From the NCBI GenBank assembly GCA_034509425.1, contig JAVTVJ010000023.1, positions 124,001 through 188,000 of the forward strand: DNA of 64,000 nt. Reading direction: 5' to 3'. This DNA comes from Eopsaltria australis (lineage: Eukaryota > Chordata > Aves > Passeriformes > Petroicidae). The stretch's first letter is position 1, and the number at the start of each line of letters is the position of its first letter. Shown here in pieces: positions 14,001 to 27,512 of the stretch. The notes below the pieces were generated by a model. The model saw only the letters and a list, made by a program, of their open reading frames with translations, was not told where the DNA came from and searched no databases. Position numbers and translations under genes: made by a program.

Positions 14001-14840
14001 ACTGTGAATATTGATTCCTGGATAGTATATTCTTTATCCTGCAGATGACCTAGATCCTTGGTTCCCTAAGGGTTTTGAATAATAACAGCAGCAAAACTGT
14101 CTGGATTACATAAGAGACTTGATGGAGATTAGTTACTTTCTCCACTGACATTTTAATTTTATTCATTTAATTTCTTCCTCATATTCTGTGTCTTGCTTTG
14201 TAAGCTGGAAACCATTGTCAGTGAATTGGTGTTGATGAGCACTGAGTGTTTTAAACATCATTCTTCCCAATCATATCAAAACAGATGTTCAAAGTAAACC
14301 AGAAAAGGCCATGTTCACTTGGAGATGGGATTTCATTCCTCATAGATTGAAATAATCCTCATAGAGATGATTTACTCCAAGTCTCTATATTGGGAGGATG
14401 GTTGCCATGTGCTCCTGACAGAATTCTCTTAGAGCAGTGATCATGGTGAAGGGTTTCATCTTCCTAAGAAACAGTATTCCCACAACGCAGGGAAAACTGA
14501 TGGAATTCTCCGTGAAATCCACAAAATCCCCTATTTCCAACTTGTTCCATTACAAGAAAGGATAAGAACTGCAAAAGTGATACAAGATTTTTGAAAAAAA
14601 ATAGGGAAAGTTGGGAAACAAGGCCAGTAGGAGGAGAGAATAGGGGTGTGGGAGGGAAGGTGGGAAGGGTCTATCAGTTGCTTTCTGAATCCCCAGTTGA
14701 GGCTACAAATGGAAGAAATATTCAGGTTTTTGAAGGCTCTGTTGCCGTAGGGGCCAGTGATCAGTCAGGTTATTGGGAACCTAAGAGAATTATCAGATCT
14801 CTCAAAAATCCCTATCTACCCATGGGAACATGGCAGAATT

Positions 14841-15090
14841 CGATGTGGAAAACCGCGAACAGACCGCGACAAAGTAGCACAGTTTCAGCATGAAACAGGG
14901 GTTACTTCAGCAGGTTTTTGAGCAGTATTGCCTTTGCCCAGTTATTTTGAGCCACTCTAAGGCGATTAGAGCGGCTCGTTACCGACACTGAGGAGCTGAG
15001 AAGGCGAGTTGTGTTCCCTTTTGAGAAAACTGTCACTATCTCTGCGTGAGCTCGGATGGAATTGAATAAAAGTCTGTTTTGTGCTCGGAG
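14841..15090. other. CpG-rich block with AATAAA signal, possibly an old LTR remnant or alternative 3' end
   Basis: About 13 CpG dinucleotides occur in 246 bp, against a strongly CpG-depleted background. The block contains AATAAA at 15065-15070 on the + strand, followed by a GT-rich TGTTTTGTG element, which is the layout of a polyadenylation signal. This mix resembles the R-U5 part of a retroviral LTR, but I could not find clean TG...CA ends, target-site duplications or a primer-binding site, and no viral coding sequence is recognisable nearby. Confidence 0.3.
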
Positions 15091-18000
15091 TAGCAAGTGA
15101 GCCCTTTTTTTTTGCTTTCAGTGGCTGGGGGTTAATACAGTCAGCTGGGGGATCTAAAGCCTGTTTGCTCCTTCTTGCAGCCGCCTTCTCTGTGAGCTCT
15201 ACTGCAACAGGAGATACTCTGTGTGTGTACATTTAAGACTATTTTCCCTGTCCTCTAAGCATTTCAGTGCTGCCCACCAAAGAAGCCTTTACCTTATTTA
15301 GTGACTGTTTTCTCCCTGAAACACTTTCCAGTCAAGGACCTGATTAAGTAACACTTTAAGCTTACAAAAATCTTTCCACCACCGTTATTAGAAAGAAGTA
15401 GGGGAATGTAATTGCCTGGACAGGATTTGTGATGGGCACATTTATTAGCATAGATTATTTTGTATCTATAATGGATACATAAAATAGCTTTTATATAAAA
15501 ATAGAATTCTAAAAATGTTGTTAAGTCCCTGAAAGTTATGTTTTAAATTTAACTGAGATGAGACAAAAAATCTGACAGTACAGCTGTGTGTCTGTTATGG
15601 ACATAGAGGGAGAAAATTACTGTCTGTGGGAAGTGATAAACCCTCTAAACCCATCCCTGTCTGGCACCACAACTGAAATATGAGAAAGAGGTTCTTGAAA
15701 TGATTTGAAGATATTTTTGTTGAAAATCAAATGTTCAAGTTTTAATACCAGTCTTTTAGGTCAGAAGGTTATGTGGTTTGTGTACCACACACAAACCTGA
15801 TTTGTGTAGCAGGAAAACCAGGATACTTGGCCACAAGTTCAGTTTCCAAGTAGATAATTACCATAAGTATTCTTCAGAGTAATGTAGACATTTAGGAAAT
15901 GGTATAATGAAATCTGAAAAGAAATTCAGGATGGAACAGCCTGGTTCTTAGTCATAACCTCAGCCATTTGAAGCAGACGCAGATTTTATTTCATTCAACA
16001 CAGTCACTGCTGTTCCTTATATATCTCCCACACTTCATGTTGCACAGTATGTTCCTACTGCACAATCTTCAGGCACAGAGAGAGAAAAACGAATAGTTTT
16101 TGGATAGGTGTGGTTTCTTAATTAAGCATTGCATTTTAAATTGTCAAATATATTTAAATTTAGTCCTGGAAATACTCAGTGTTATTATTAGGACTCAAAA
16201 TCTAGGTCATCCTCTCAGATGATTCTGGGATGGGGGCATGTCAGCATGGGCAAAAGCATTAGCCATTCAAGCTGCATGTGAATATGCAGAGCTTCATATG
16301 AATTTTTATTACATTAAAGAAAAGGGTTAAGGAAAAAGCCAGAAGGGTTTGCTGGAGAAAAAAAATCTGCATATGTAAGTAACAGGATTTTGCAATTTAG
16401 CCCATGTGTTAATGGCAAAATAAGCCCTTAAAAGTATTCTTTTCTACAATACTTCATTTATGGCTACTGGTTAATAAGGCTACTCTGATTTCAATAGTTG
16501 CCTTAATTTAAAATGCTACCTTGATTTTCACAGGAATGGCTCTTATTCCATGAATAAATTATTACTTTGTCACTGTTTCTGTCAGCACTATTAACTATGG
16601 AATATATTCTGGCTGGTCATTTTAAGTGTCTTTCTTATCAGTATTGTGCCTGGCATTCATTATCCTCTTATCTCTCCTCCATTTCTCTCAGTAGAGAGGT
16701 AATGGATTGATTACTTTCACTGCTATATTGGTCAGGATGTACAACAAATTCTCTTCAGCTCTACAGCTCATTCATCATGGATATCCTTTAATCCCCCATC
16801 CCTGAGTTTAAACGTTTCATTCTCTTCATATATATTGGATATTATTAGCAAAGACTAGAATCCAAGCAGTGCATCTTTTATAACTCCTTTACAGTAAAAC
16901 ATAGTCACTGAAAATGTCTTTGTGGGGGGCTGTCTCTGTTATGCTGCTCAGGGGGTGTTTCAGTGCCACAGAACCACTAACTCAGCATCATTTGCATTTT
17001 CTGAAATACTGAATTCTGTGTTGCAACTGGAGAATTATCGAAAAGAAAAACCGCAAAAAGGGTTCTTGGTGGTGTGATGCTCCCCAATGTGCTACATATT
17101 CCTATGGTTAGCAACAGAGTGTCTGCTAAATGGGTGCATATTTTTAATTTTTAAATGGTATTTGAAAATAAAGACCGTTTTCTTGTGAAAATTATGTGCT
17201 GTACATTGTGCATTCATACTGTATGGAAAACTATGTTAGAGCAGCTGAGGGGGCGTCACAGGGGTTCCTCAGTGTAGCAAGTGGGGAACAGAGAGTGGCA
17301 GTACTTTCCTTGGATTTTCTGAGAAAATTGTTCTTCTTGGTTAAACAGTCATTGCAGAAGAGTCCAGAAGGCATCAACATTTTGCTTGGAAGGACCAAGG
17401 CAGCAGAAGAATGATAGGATAAACTGAAACTGAAAGTATACATAAAGACTCTTTTAGTGATAGGGAAAGAAGTTGTTCCTTCCCGAGCTATATGAAGGGC
17501 ACACAAAGTCTCTGTATTGCAAGGGAGGTTCCCCAGAATGTAGCCTTGTGTAAGAGGTAGCTCTGTATCACTAACTGCTCATCCTCTGGGAGGTACAATT
17601 GCTTTCCTTGTCACTGGCACTGTTCCTGATACTGATGCCTATCAGTTTGATCTGCACCCAGGCACTGACGTGAGGTTATATCAGCACCTCCCATGCAGAA
17701 AGGGCTTAACTCACACTTTTTGAAGGCATTGGCTGCATCCTTGGAACCGACTAATCTTGACTTCAGAACAAATAGAGGAAAGAAATATTCTAAATCTTCC
17801 CAAAAGGTATTAGTCAAATATGCAGAAAGGCACCAGTCACTACAGATTATCTAAGTCTGAGAAGCAAACCCCAAAATCACTGATAGTCCTGTGACTCAGT
17901 CTCTGTTACAGTCAAGCCCTTCCTGAGTCTCCTGCTGATGAAGGCTTCTTGCAGTACAGTGAGGTTCACAAACATCCTCTCCAATGCTCTTCCCTCATAT

Positions 18001-21000
18001 CCATGCCCTAGTCTTCCTCTCTTCATCAATAAATATTAAAATCTTCTCAGAATTATCCCAGATGGGTTAAGACTGATAGAGACTTGGGGAGAAATTAAAA
18101 AATTGATAGCCATATGGTGACCTGGAAGAGCAGCAGATCCCTTCAAAGATGGTGGTAGTATTCATGCATTTGTTTTTAAAGAGAAGAGACGTGATACCAA
18201 TAAATTAAAATGAAAAGTCATCTGAAATGCTGTCAATATTCAAGTTACAGCAACCACAATGCCTCTGTATGGGGAAGAAGGATATCTAGACTGTGATTCT
18301 AAGGACCTATATTTGAGCATGTATCTTACAGCACTGTAACAGACTGCAGAGAATGGACCAAGTGCAACTGATCCAACATTCAAAGATGGAAAGAGATGGA
18401 AATCTATCTTTTTTATTTAAAGCATAAATAGTAAAGCATCAAAGCATTTCCAGTAGTGTGTCTGCCCAAAATAAACTACAGAACCGCTGCGTATTTTCCC
18501 TCGAGAAAAGGGAACTACTTGCTTCTGATGGCAACACACTTCCTAACATGAGGTTGTTCAAGAAAAATAGATCATGTCAAGACACTTTTGAGCTGTCCTG
18601 CCTCTTCAATTAAAATAAAAAAAACCATCCTTATCATTATACCTGTATTCAATCTCTGGGGAGACAGTCCAGAAGGAAGATTGTATTGCTCCAGCTGGGT
18701 ACTGAAATCTCTATGAGCAGCCCCTTACTTCTTTGACATCTCCTCTTAGATGTCTTGTCAGAGTTTCTGCCTCTGACATCTCTTTTCGATGTCTTTTGTA
18801 GTTGCCTTAAATGGAACGTGGCCAAAAATTAAGTTCTCATCCTTCCCTATGTCCCTTTTATTGTTATCAACAGTGCTGTTATCATCTCCGTCTCTCAGCA
18901 GTCGGCATGTTCATAGTTACACTTCTGAATGTTTTGCTTGCCAGAATTTGTCTGGTCGGATCAACAAGGTTTTTGTCACTGCTCTAGAAGTAATTAGGAA
19001 GGACAGATTTCCCAGCAAGAGAGAGGCATGCAAGCAAATCTAGACCCGTGTTAGGATCCGTGAAGGTTACTGCTTAAAGGGATAAGATTTTTAGTAGGGC
19101 AGTAGAGCCCAGCAGAGGGGAATAAATATTTCTCTCTGTGCTGTTTTAATTTGTACTGAAACTATTAATAGCCCAGGCTTTTCTCATTTCCTGTATTTTT
19201 CCCAGTGTGTTGTCCCTTTCTGCTTCTGCTCCCACCAGATTGAAAGAAAGAGTTATTTGTTGTCTTTAGCAATGTCATTTGTCCTGTATCACAGTATTTG
19301 ATTTCCTGGCACCTTTTGCTCAGCTCTGTGGTTCACAGTGGGGATAATGTTGTGTCTCAGTGACCCCATCATATTATAGTACAACACTGAAATTCTTTCA
19401 GGTATGCAGGAGAGGGAGAACTGCTAAGAGTTCAATGTTGCACTCTCCCACAAAGAGCGCTCTCTATTTCAGCCCATCATTTATTTAACATTTGACAGCC
19501 TCCAAAAGGAAGGGAGGGTTATCCATGCACTTAAATGCATCCTGGAAGGGTGAGATTCAGCCTGTATTACCATCAGACAATCTGCAGATCCACCTCATTT
19601 GACTAATTTCTGCTAGTATTTTAGTAATTTCAAAAACAACCCTTGCAGAAGTCCTACTTTCAACCTATCCTGTCTTTGAATGCAGGCTTTAGTATTCAGC
19701 CAGAAATCAGAATTCATTGTCTTTAGAGAAGGTTTCCCCCTGACTTTGCTCCTCTGGTCCTGGGTCAGGGTCATGCCATACTGTTTTGCTTTGGGCAGGG
19801 ACTTGGGACTAAGAGCAGAAGGGTTGGTGTCAGGGAACTTCAGCCTCAAAAGCAAAATTCCCACTGAGGCTTTGGGTGCTCCATTCTCAGGTAGTGCTGA
19901 TGCACACATTTTCTATGACACACTGGAGCTTGTGTCCACCTGAGTCCTCAGGCAACTTGAATCTTCTCCTTGGCGATGACATTTCTGCTTGTCCTGGCTG
20001 AACTCAGGTATCCTGTTTCTTTTATCTATACCAAGATCACTTGAAGCTCAGCTGCCATTCTCTATTTCATATCTGGAGGGCACCCACCAATGTGGTATTT
20101 CCAGCTGACTTGTGCAAAATAAGGTTCTTTTCTGCTTTTCCAGAGTCAGGAGCTTCTAAATTACCATCTCTTCTAAACTGCTGCCTTTGCAATGGATTAC
20201 CTCTGTGACTTTATTTTAATGATTGCATCAAAAACATTCAAATAGCTGTGTCAAGTTTGTCATCAGGACTCCATAGCTCTGTTCTTAATATACTAGGATC
20301 ATTATTGAGAGACTAAATATTTTTCTTCCATATAACTCCTGTGCACTGATTTGAGAATTTTGATAGTTCTACATGTTTTTGTTTTTTAGTTCTTGTGAAT
20401 TATATGAGATTAATTATTAAAACCAAATATGAATATAGCGTCATTTCAGATGTTTAATAGCTGAAGAAATAATAGCCCAATTTCATTGAAGGTGCACAAT
20501 TTTCAAGACAGTAGCTTAAAATATGAAATAATTCTTTACATTTATATTAAAATATATTCAAATATACTAAATTTCTGCTTGTTTCAATTTCTATTAGAAA
20601 TGCTAATTCAAATTAATTTGAGCTGAGAAAACAGTTTTGAAAACCAGCAGTTAAAAAGAGATCTGGAACCATCACTGAATAGGGTATGGGAAAATTAATG
20701 CCATCCTTCTTAAAGCAGGTCAAAAATGAAAGCCTGAATGAGTATTAGCACTATTCTTTAAAAACATGCAATACAATATTCATTAAGTTTTGATCAAATG
20801 TTTTACAAATGGAGGATGATTCAGATCATTTTTATAAACTGATTTTATTGTAGGAGCATTTTACTATTAGATGATTTGTCTTGCTAGGAAAATACTCTCC
20901 TCTTATTACATTCAGATTAGACTGAGACTTAGCTGAGGAGATTCTGAGATTCTGATTTTTGGTTTCCTAGAACTATCCAGAATAACTGTCCTCCTGGTTT

Positions 21001-21690
21001 CACAGGAACAAATGCTGTATTGAGTGTTTGCCATGGGAAGTTTGAGAAGGCTATTATCAAACTCTGAAAAAAAGATCCTGAACTTCTGCTTTATAATAAC
21101 TTTCTAATACAGTATCAGAAAGATGCAAAAGATCTGCCTGGAGACTGACATTTAGCTATTGTGCTGTTTTAAATTAAATGACAGCTCATACAGGCATTCC
21201 AGGGCTAGGTGTAGAATCCTGTTATTTAAACATTGTCAAAGCTTCGGTTTAATTAACTCTAATGCAGTGTAGTTTCCCCATCCTTGCATACTCTCTCTGT
21301 CTTTCTTTCAGTCCCTCTCTGTCTTTTCTTTCGGCTGGCCTTGAAAGGCTTCGGGCACCTGTCAGGGTTACAGTGGGATTTCAAATGCCTTCGTGCCGGT
21401 TGCTGGGTGGAAGGGAAAATTACGTCCTGGCAGAGCAGCAGTGAAGCATTTCATTGTCAGCTGGGAGAGTCGGGTTGCAGGGCAAAGCTGGAGTGCTAAG
21501 TCCTGGGCTGGCTGGGGCTCTTAGTGTTCTAAATGATGTATGGTGGTTTCTGAGGCAAAAAGAGAAACCCTGCTTTGCTGATCAAAAATGTGGAGGACGC
21601 ATTTGGACTTTCAGAGCCAGAGTGAACAGGTCATTTGTCAACTTCACCATTAAATGAGGTGGCAGAAGCTGCCCTGTGCCCATCCAGGAA

Positions 21691-21975
21691 ATCACAAAAT
21701 CATAGAATGGTTTGGGTTGGAAGAGACGTTAAAGATCATCTCCTTTCAACCCCCTGCCATGGACAGGGAACCTTCCACTAGACCAGGTTTCTCAAAGCTC
21801 CACCCAACCTGGCCTTGAACACTTCCAGGGATGGGGTATCAACAACCTCCCTGGGCAACCTGTGCCAGTAAGTAATTTTACCAACCTCACCAACTTTCAC
21901 AGTAAATATTTTCTTCCTAATATCCAATCTAAATCTTCCTTCTTTCATCTTAAAGTAATTCTACTTGTTGCAGGA
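21691..21975 (-). mobile_element. CR1 LINE 3' tail, 5'-truncated
   Basis: The + strand begins with the reverse complement of the CR1 3' end (AAAATCATAGAATGGTTTGG) and continues through the characteristic antisense segments: the three-base stretch of Cs after TTTCAA, the GGACAGGGAACCTTCCACTA run, the CCTGGCCTTGAACACTTCCA run and the TAATATCCAATCTAAATCTT run. The element is therefore inserted on the minus strand. Only about 285 bp of 3' untranslated tail are present, so it carries no reverse-transcriptase coding sequence. CR1 copies of this type are the commonest avian interspersed repeat. The exact 5' truncation point near 21975 is approximate. Confidence 0.93.
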
Positions 21976-24262
21976 AGGGCTGTGGTGCCAGCGTGGTCTG
22001 CAGCTCTGGGATAGCAGCGCATTGAGGATCACAGCCCAACTGTGACAGGGATGAGTAGCAGCTCCTAAGAAAATCAGCCAGTGGCATGTGTCAGGGGATG
22101 GGAAAGCCATCCAGGAGTGGGGTGGCATAAACATGTAAGGAGATTATAGTCTTAAACTGCCTTTCATTCGGTGCTCATTCAGATTACTGGTTTTTGGCAG
22201 AAGTAGTTCAGATTAAAGACAACCATTCCTGGATGCTTTTAAAGAAATAAATGGCCTTCTATGCATACCTAGCTCTCACGTCTCCTTGAAATGCTACTGC
22301 AGTCCCTCAGTCTCTATGGATATATGAATTATGAGTCTATTTCTCCAGTGTGATTTTGGATGACAAATATTCCTAGGCCCTGAATGGCAATTTTGAAATG
22401 CAAGTTACACTACAATAGGCCAGGAACCAAACAGTACCCATTAAGGTTTGCTTTTATGTAACCACCATTCAAAAGCAGTCATCCAGCCTTTGGGTGATAA
22501 CAGTTTTCCACCTCAGTTATGCCCAGTTCAACAGCTTGGCTGTCTAAAATAAACCGTAAATTTCCTCCTCTTTTTATTTGAATCCCATTTCCCTCTTTGC
22601 ATTCAGTTCACATTCTTTTTCTTTCAGCGCTTTCAGAGCATTTATGGCTTCAGAAGCCTCTTCAATTTCTCCCAGTGACTTCCCAAGTAGCAAAAAGTCA
22701 CCTGCTGATTTTCCCCAGAGCAGGAGACCTCTTTTAGTCCTAATCAGCTCCCAGCCTGTGCATGGTGTCCTTCATGCCAGTAGCTCCTGTCCCGGGTGCT
22801 CCCTGGCAGCACTGGGGGCAGCCCTCAGCAATCTCTGCCTTTCGGTAGATGAGCGTCAACCCAGCTGGATCAAAGGAGCTGGGAAATGTGGACAGCTAAT
22901 CAAAACTCATCAGTTCCCCTTCCTTTGTACTTAGTAGGGAGAGATGGACAATCCTGAGGGAAACCCAGCTGTGCTGAAACAGATGTCCAAGGAAGAGAGA
23001 AGACTCCCCCACTGGAGCTGCCTGTTTGTGTCTGCAGAAGGAGCGTAGAGACCAAGATTAAGGCCAAATGCCTTTTACACGGCTAAATGTAGATTTGATA
23101 GATTTCAGCCCAAAATATGTACCCTCTGTAAAAATATGGAAGTGTGTTTATCACAATTCAATTTTAATAAGCAGTATTTTGAGGAGTGCTCTCCTGTCCT
23201 CTACCTGAGGGACTGGTGAGGAAAGCAGTCGCATCCTCAGCCGTCTGCCGCAGTGCTAACAGAGGTGGACTGAAACAACTGTCAAAGCTGACACATCAAA
23301 GATCTTTCTAGCTTTTCACAGCCTTGAGAAAAAACAACCTGCTCAGATGTTTTCCTTAATTTTTTTCTAGATTTTCCAAGAATAGCCCCCTTCTCATTTA
23401 AAAAAGAAAAAAGAAAAAATACTTTAATAGAGATAATGCCGTTATTTTTCCATCGCTCGAGGACCACTGTGATTCTTCTTATTAAAAACATTGTTCCACA
23501 TGGGATACCATTAATACTGGAAAATAAGACAGGGTTAACAATATATATTGCCAATGCATGTATAGTGTATATGTGAAATGGTAAACTTGAAAATGGGTGT
23601 ACAGAATACACATGAAATTGATAAAAGGGCAAAAGGCGTGTTACTTTCCAGTCTAGTAGACATGAATAGGCATGTTCAGAACCTTGTTCTCTTTTGCTGG
23701 CTTTTAAGGCATAAAAAGCAATTTGAGATGTAGTCTTGCTTTAATGACATTTGATTCCTCCCACAGTAACGTCAGTGGAAACTTAGTTCAGATCTGGTTA
23801 AAAATGTTTTGTTGTGTTGCTACTATTCATGCAAACCCTAAATTTTGTGTATAGTTCTATGAAAATATGTGTTTCAGGTTTATTGGTGAAGTTTCCACAC
23901 AACCCATCATGGCCAGTGCTTGGGGCCATGTGTGGTGCTTGGTTTGAGGTGCCAGGAGGGTGACTTAGTGCAGCTGAGTTCAAGGAGACTGAACATAATG
24001 GATCAAACTGTGCTGTACTGTGCCTTGAGGGGTTTGTTGTTACAGGTCCTAGTGCAGGCTAGTTACCCTTGTGATCTGTTGGGAATGCTGGAAGTCATTC
24101 CCAGAGGGATGAGTTGTGAGCTCAAGAACAGCCCCACCAGACCAGCCTGAGCTCAGCCCCGAGCTAGCGATGCCCACACACCACCACGCTGCGTTGGGCT
24201 ATGGTTCTGTCATGCCCTGACTGCTTTGGAAACCCAGTGTTGCTGCCCTACACTCCCTTCTG

Positions 24263-24349
24263 AGGTCTGGAGGTACCCTATGAGGTGATAACAGGTCTGG
24301 AGGTACCCTATGAGGTGATAACAGGTCTGAGGTACCCCATGAGGTGAGG
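24263..24349. repeat. 30-bp minisatellite, about 2.9 copies
   Basis: Units at 24263-24292 and 24293-24322 are identical (start AGGTCTGGAGGTACCCTATG). A third copy at 24323-24349 has lost one G, carries T-to-C and other changes, and is slightly short. Each unit holds a GGTACC site. The repeat causes internally repetitive but meaningless short open frames on the minus strand (protein repeat LIGYLQTCYH or similar). Confidence 0.95.
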
Positions 24350-26031
24350 CAGGCACAAGCTCTGGGGCTGAGTACCTTGAGCAGCACATCATTCAGAGTA
24401 CAAAGGACTTCCACCTCAGAGGAGGTGAGGGGGCAGTCTGTTATGTGAACTCAGTGCTTTGATTAATCTATTCAAATATTAACATGCCTGGTGAGGTAGA
24501 CCAAAATATCCTCTGGATTTATAAATATTCATATACTAACATCTGCCACATCTGCATAGTTATAACTCTGTTTTCATGGGAGGAAAAGTGTCTCTTTGAG
24601 GAAGGTCCAAAGTAGCAGAGGGTTTTTCTCGTCATACCTGTCACTTAGCAAGTTGTGTAACTTTTAAAGATCTCTTACGCTTACATTGTTTTAGAGTTGG
24701 CTTGGTCTACAAGGATTTAACTCCAGAATAACTGTTGTTAATGTTCCTGGATCATTTTTACTATGTGTATGTGAAGTAGTATATGTTTTTTACAACATAA
24801 AACAGCCTCTTTGATCATTTGCAGTCTGATTTCTGCCACTGGCACAGTCCTGAAACAGCTATGCTTTGCACAGTTAATAGAGTGAGATTTTCCTTATAGT
24901 GTTGACCTCTACCTTTGGCACTTAATAACATGCCTTCCATTTTCTATGACTCTGCACAAGCCCTTAAAACTCCATGTCTTTTCTTTTTCTTTTTTTTTTC
25001 ATTTTATTTTCTTGCTTCACAGTTTTACTTTATTTATGGTTTTTCTGCTCCAAGATGTCATTTCACTAGGTTTACTCCTAGCTTTATTCATCTGAATTTT
25101 GTCTCTAAGTCTACTTGACCTTCTTTAAAAAAAGAAGAAAAAAAAGAAAATAACCCAAATATATAATTAGCAGCCTTGTTTGTCAGTAGATTCCAAACAA
25201 ATCTATAGCAGCTGGCTTGCTAGTTATTAAAAGAAATTACTTTTTTAAAATATGGCATACTGGAAATCTTTGTTGCTTCCTAATCTTTAGGCATAGGGAA
25301 GGCATTGTTTCAGTGCACCACCAATAAGTGGATGCACAGCAACCATATTATCTTTTTGCTTTCAAAAAGAACTTGAAAAGATTGTTCCTCAAGTAGATTC
25401 AAATTGAGTAATTTATTGAGTGTCTTTTTCTCCTCCCAGAAGCTCTGTTCAATACTGCACAGTTGTTTTTCAGGAGTTACATTAATTTTTCTCATTTATA
25501 GAATGAATACTAAGGACCACAAAATAATGGCTTGGGCCATTTCTTGGGTCCATCAACTACAGAGGAAGAAAAGCATAAGAATAACTAGAGTTTGCACTTC
25601 CAAACTTCCAGAGTTCTGAACTTTGACTTCTTTTACTTGAACCAAGTAATAAAGATTGGTGTGAAAATGATGCAGAATTTCTGTGATTAAGACAAGAATG
25701 GTATAGTCCCCTACAAAAGGGGATGTCTTGCTTTTCTGTGAAGCTGTCATTGCAGACTGTTCCCTGAAGAACAAGCAGAGATTTGAAACTCTGATGAATG
25801 GCTGTTTTACAGAGTAGGTTCTTGCCTTCCTGCTCTATGTTTTTAAACTTTGACATTACTTTGGTTAGTCAAAAGCAGTTTGATCCTATTATTTCAAGAG
25901 AAATCATTGTTTGTCTTTATGACAAATTACACACAGGTTAAATTTTCAAGAACTGTTAAGTCTCAGGCTCAGAAGTTATTAAGGCATTTTGAAAAATTTA
26001 ATCTACATTTTCTATGGGTTTGTTGGTTTTG

Positions 26032-26046
26032 TTTTTTTTTTTTTTT
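26032..26046. repeat. T15 homopolymer
   Basis: An uninterrupted run of 15 Ts after TTGGTTTTG. Similar shorter T runs occur at 28933-28945. I see no retrocopy body next to either run, so they are simple homopolymers rather than poly(A) tails of inserted RNAs. Confidence 0.9.
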
Positions 26047-26935
26047 CATTTCTTAAAGTTTTTGCAGACAAGGACCCCAGAGCTGCTGCTTCACCTTCAG
26101 TTTTATTTTACATTTACAGCATTATGAATCTTTAAAAATAAGTTGCAGCCTACTCAAATTACACTTCAGTTGAGCAATTTGGTGTCCTTAGGAGTGCACT
26201 GAATTATCTTAATCACATTCTCAGTGATATATTACTACCTTTAAAAATTATTGCTGGGAGAAGAGCACAAATGTAGAAGAAGGAGGTGAAGAATAAAAGT
26301 GTAACCTTTAAAGGAAAAAAAGGAAGACTAAACAAAAGCTAAGACGTAAGTTAAGCTGACTAGAAAATTAACATTAAAAAATCAGGAAATCAAGAAACAG
26401 TGTTTCTTTGATGGTATTGCAACTGTGTGTCTCTATAACTGTAATTATGACACAGTACAGCCATGGGGACCAGAATCTGCTCTCAGTTGAACGGGTGTGT
26501 TGGTTAGAACTGGGAAATACTCAGTGTCACTTAGAAAGGCTTTGTGTCAGTTTAACTTCACTGCACAGGCACACAGCTGCAGCAAGCTCTGATTATGGCT
26601 AAGTAGGTACCGCCTGATGGAGTATTGACAGTGTCTTCAGTGAAATAAATCGTCCTTGAAACTATTTTTTCCTGTAAAATGCCATTTCAATCAGTTTTTT
26701 CCAAACCACACTAATTAGAAAAGTAATTTAACCATCATTAACAAGGTACATATTTCCAGAATTTGTTATGAGAGATGATGTTGTTTCAAAATGTATTTTA
26801 TATTTGTTATCCAGTTTAATGAAATTTAAATAGCAAGTTGATATGATAGTTCATTAAGATGTAAAATGGTCAGATACACTATTTTCATTTTAGAATGTCA
26901 TGCTTTTAATTATGTTGTTGCTATTTAGTACCATA

Positions 26936-27060
26936 AAAACGTCCTATTTTCTAGGTCAATGTTTCATATTTGTGTTATGATTAAAACAGTTTGACATTTT
27001 GAATAAAAATATACTAATTCGTTGTATTAATTAAAAATAATGACCTAGAAAAAACGTTTC
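26936..27060. promoter_or_regulatory. Inverted pair of ROR/REV-ERB-type half-sites with long arms
   Basis: TTTTCTAGGTCA (26947-26958) and its exact reverse complement TGACCTAGAAAA (27041-27052) form 12-bp arms 82 bp apart. Just outside them, AAACGT and ACGTTT form a second arm pair with unequal spacers. Each arm contains TTCTAGGTCA, which fits the monomeric ROR/REV-ERB response element (W-W-N-T-AGGTCA). A GACGTCAG CRE-like word follows at about 27075. Confidence 0.45.
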
Positions 27061-27512
27061 CACACTAACCTAAAGACGTCAGCGCAGTGAGACATGACAG
27101 TTGTGCCATATTGTCACTATTAATGACATTTTCTACAGCAAAGTAAAAATGTACATACAAATGAAAAAAAAATTAAGAGCTATTTTCATTTTTAAAACTC
27201 TGTCCATGAAATCTTCGGTCCACTGAAAGGGTCACAGGTACTTGGAAAGACAAAACCAGCTTTTGAAATATTGACATTTCATGTGAAACATAAAGGGCAG
27301 CTTTTGCACTGGTAGATGTTTGTTCTTCTTCAATACATGTTGGCCTTCTGCTGTCGGAGCAGAGAGGGCAAGTACACGAGAGGTGAAATCACAAAGCCCT
27401 TGAAGTTTAGCTGTAGATTTTTAATGAGGTTGCTCCCAGGGTTGTTAATTTGTACACCTAAACTGCTATTGCCACATACTTATGTAAAAGTACTACCATT
27501 TTCATTATATAT

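Noticed and set aside
22578..22934. 118-codon Ser/Pro-rich frame, considered as an N-terminal KLHL29 exon
   Set aside because: The KLHL29 N-terminal region is also Ser/Pro-rich, but none of its recognisable words appear here, and the frame has no matching acceptor or donor phase.
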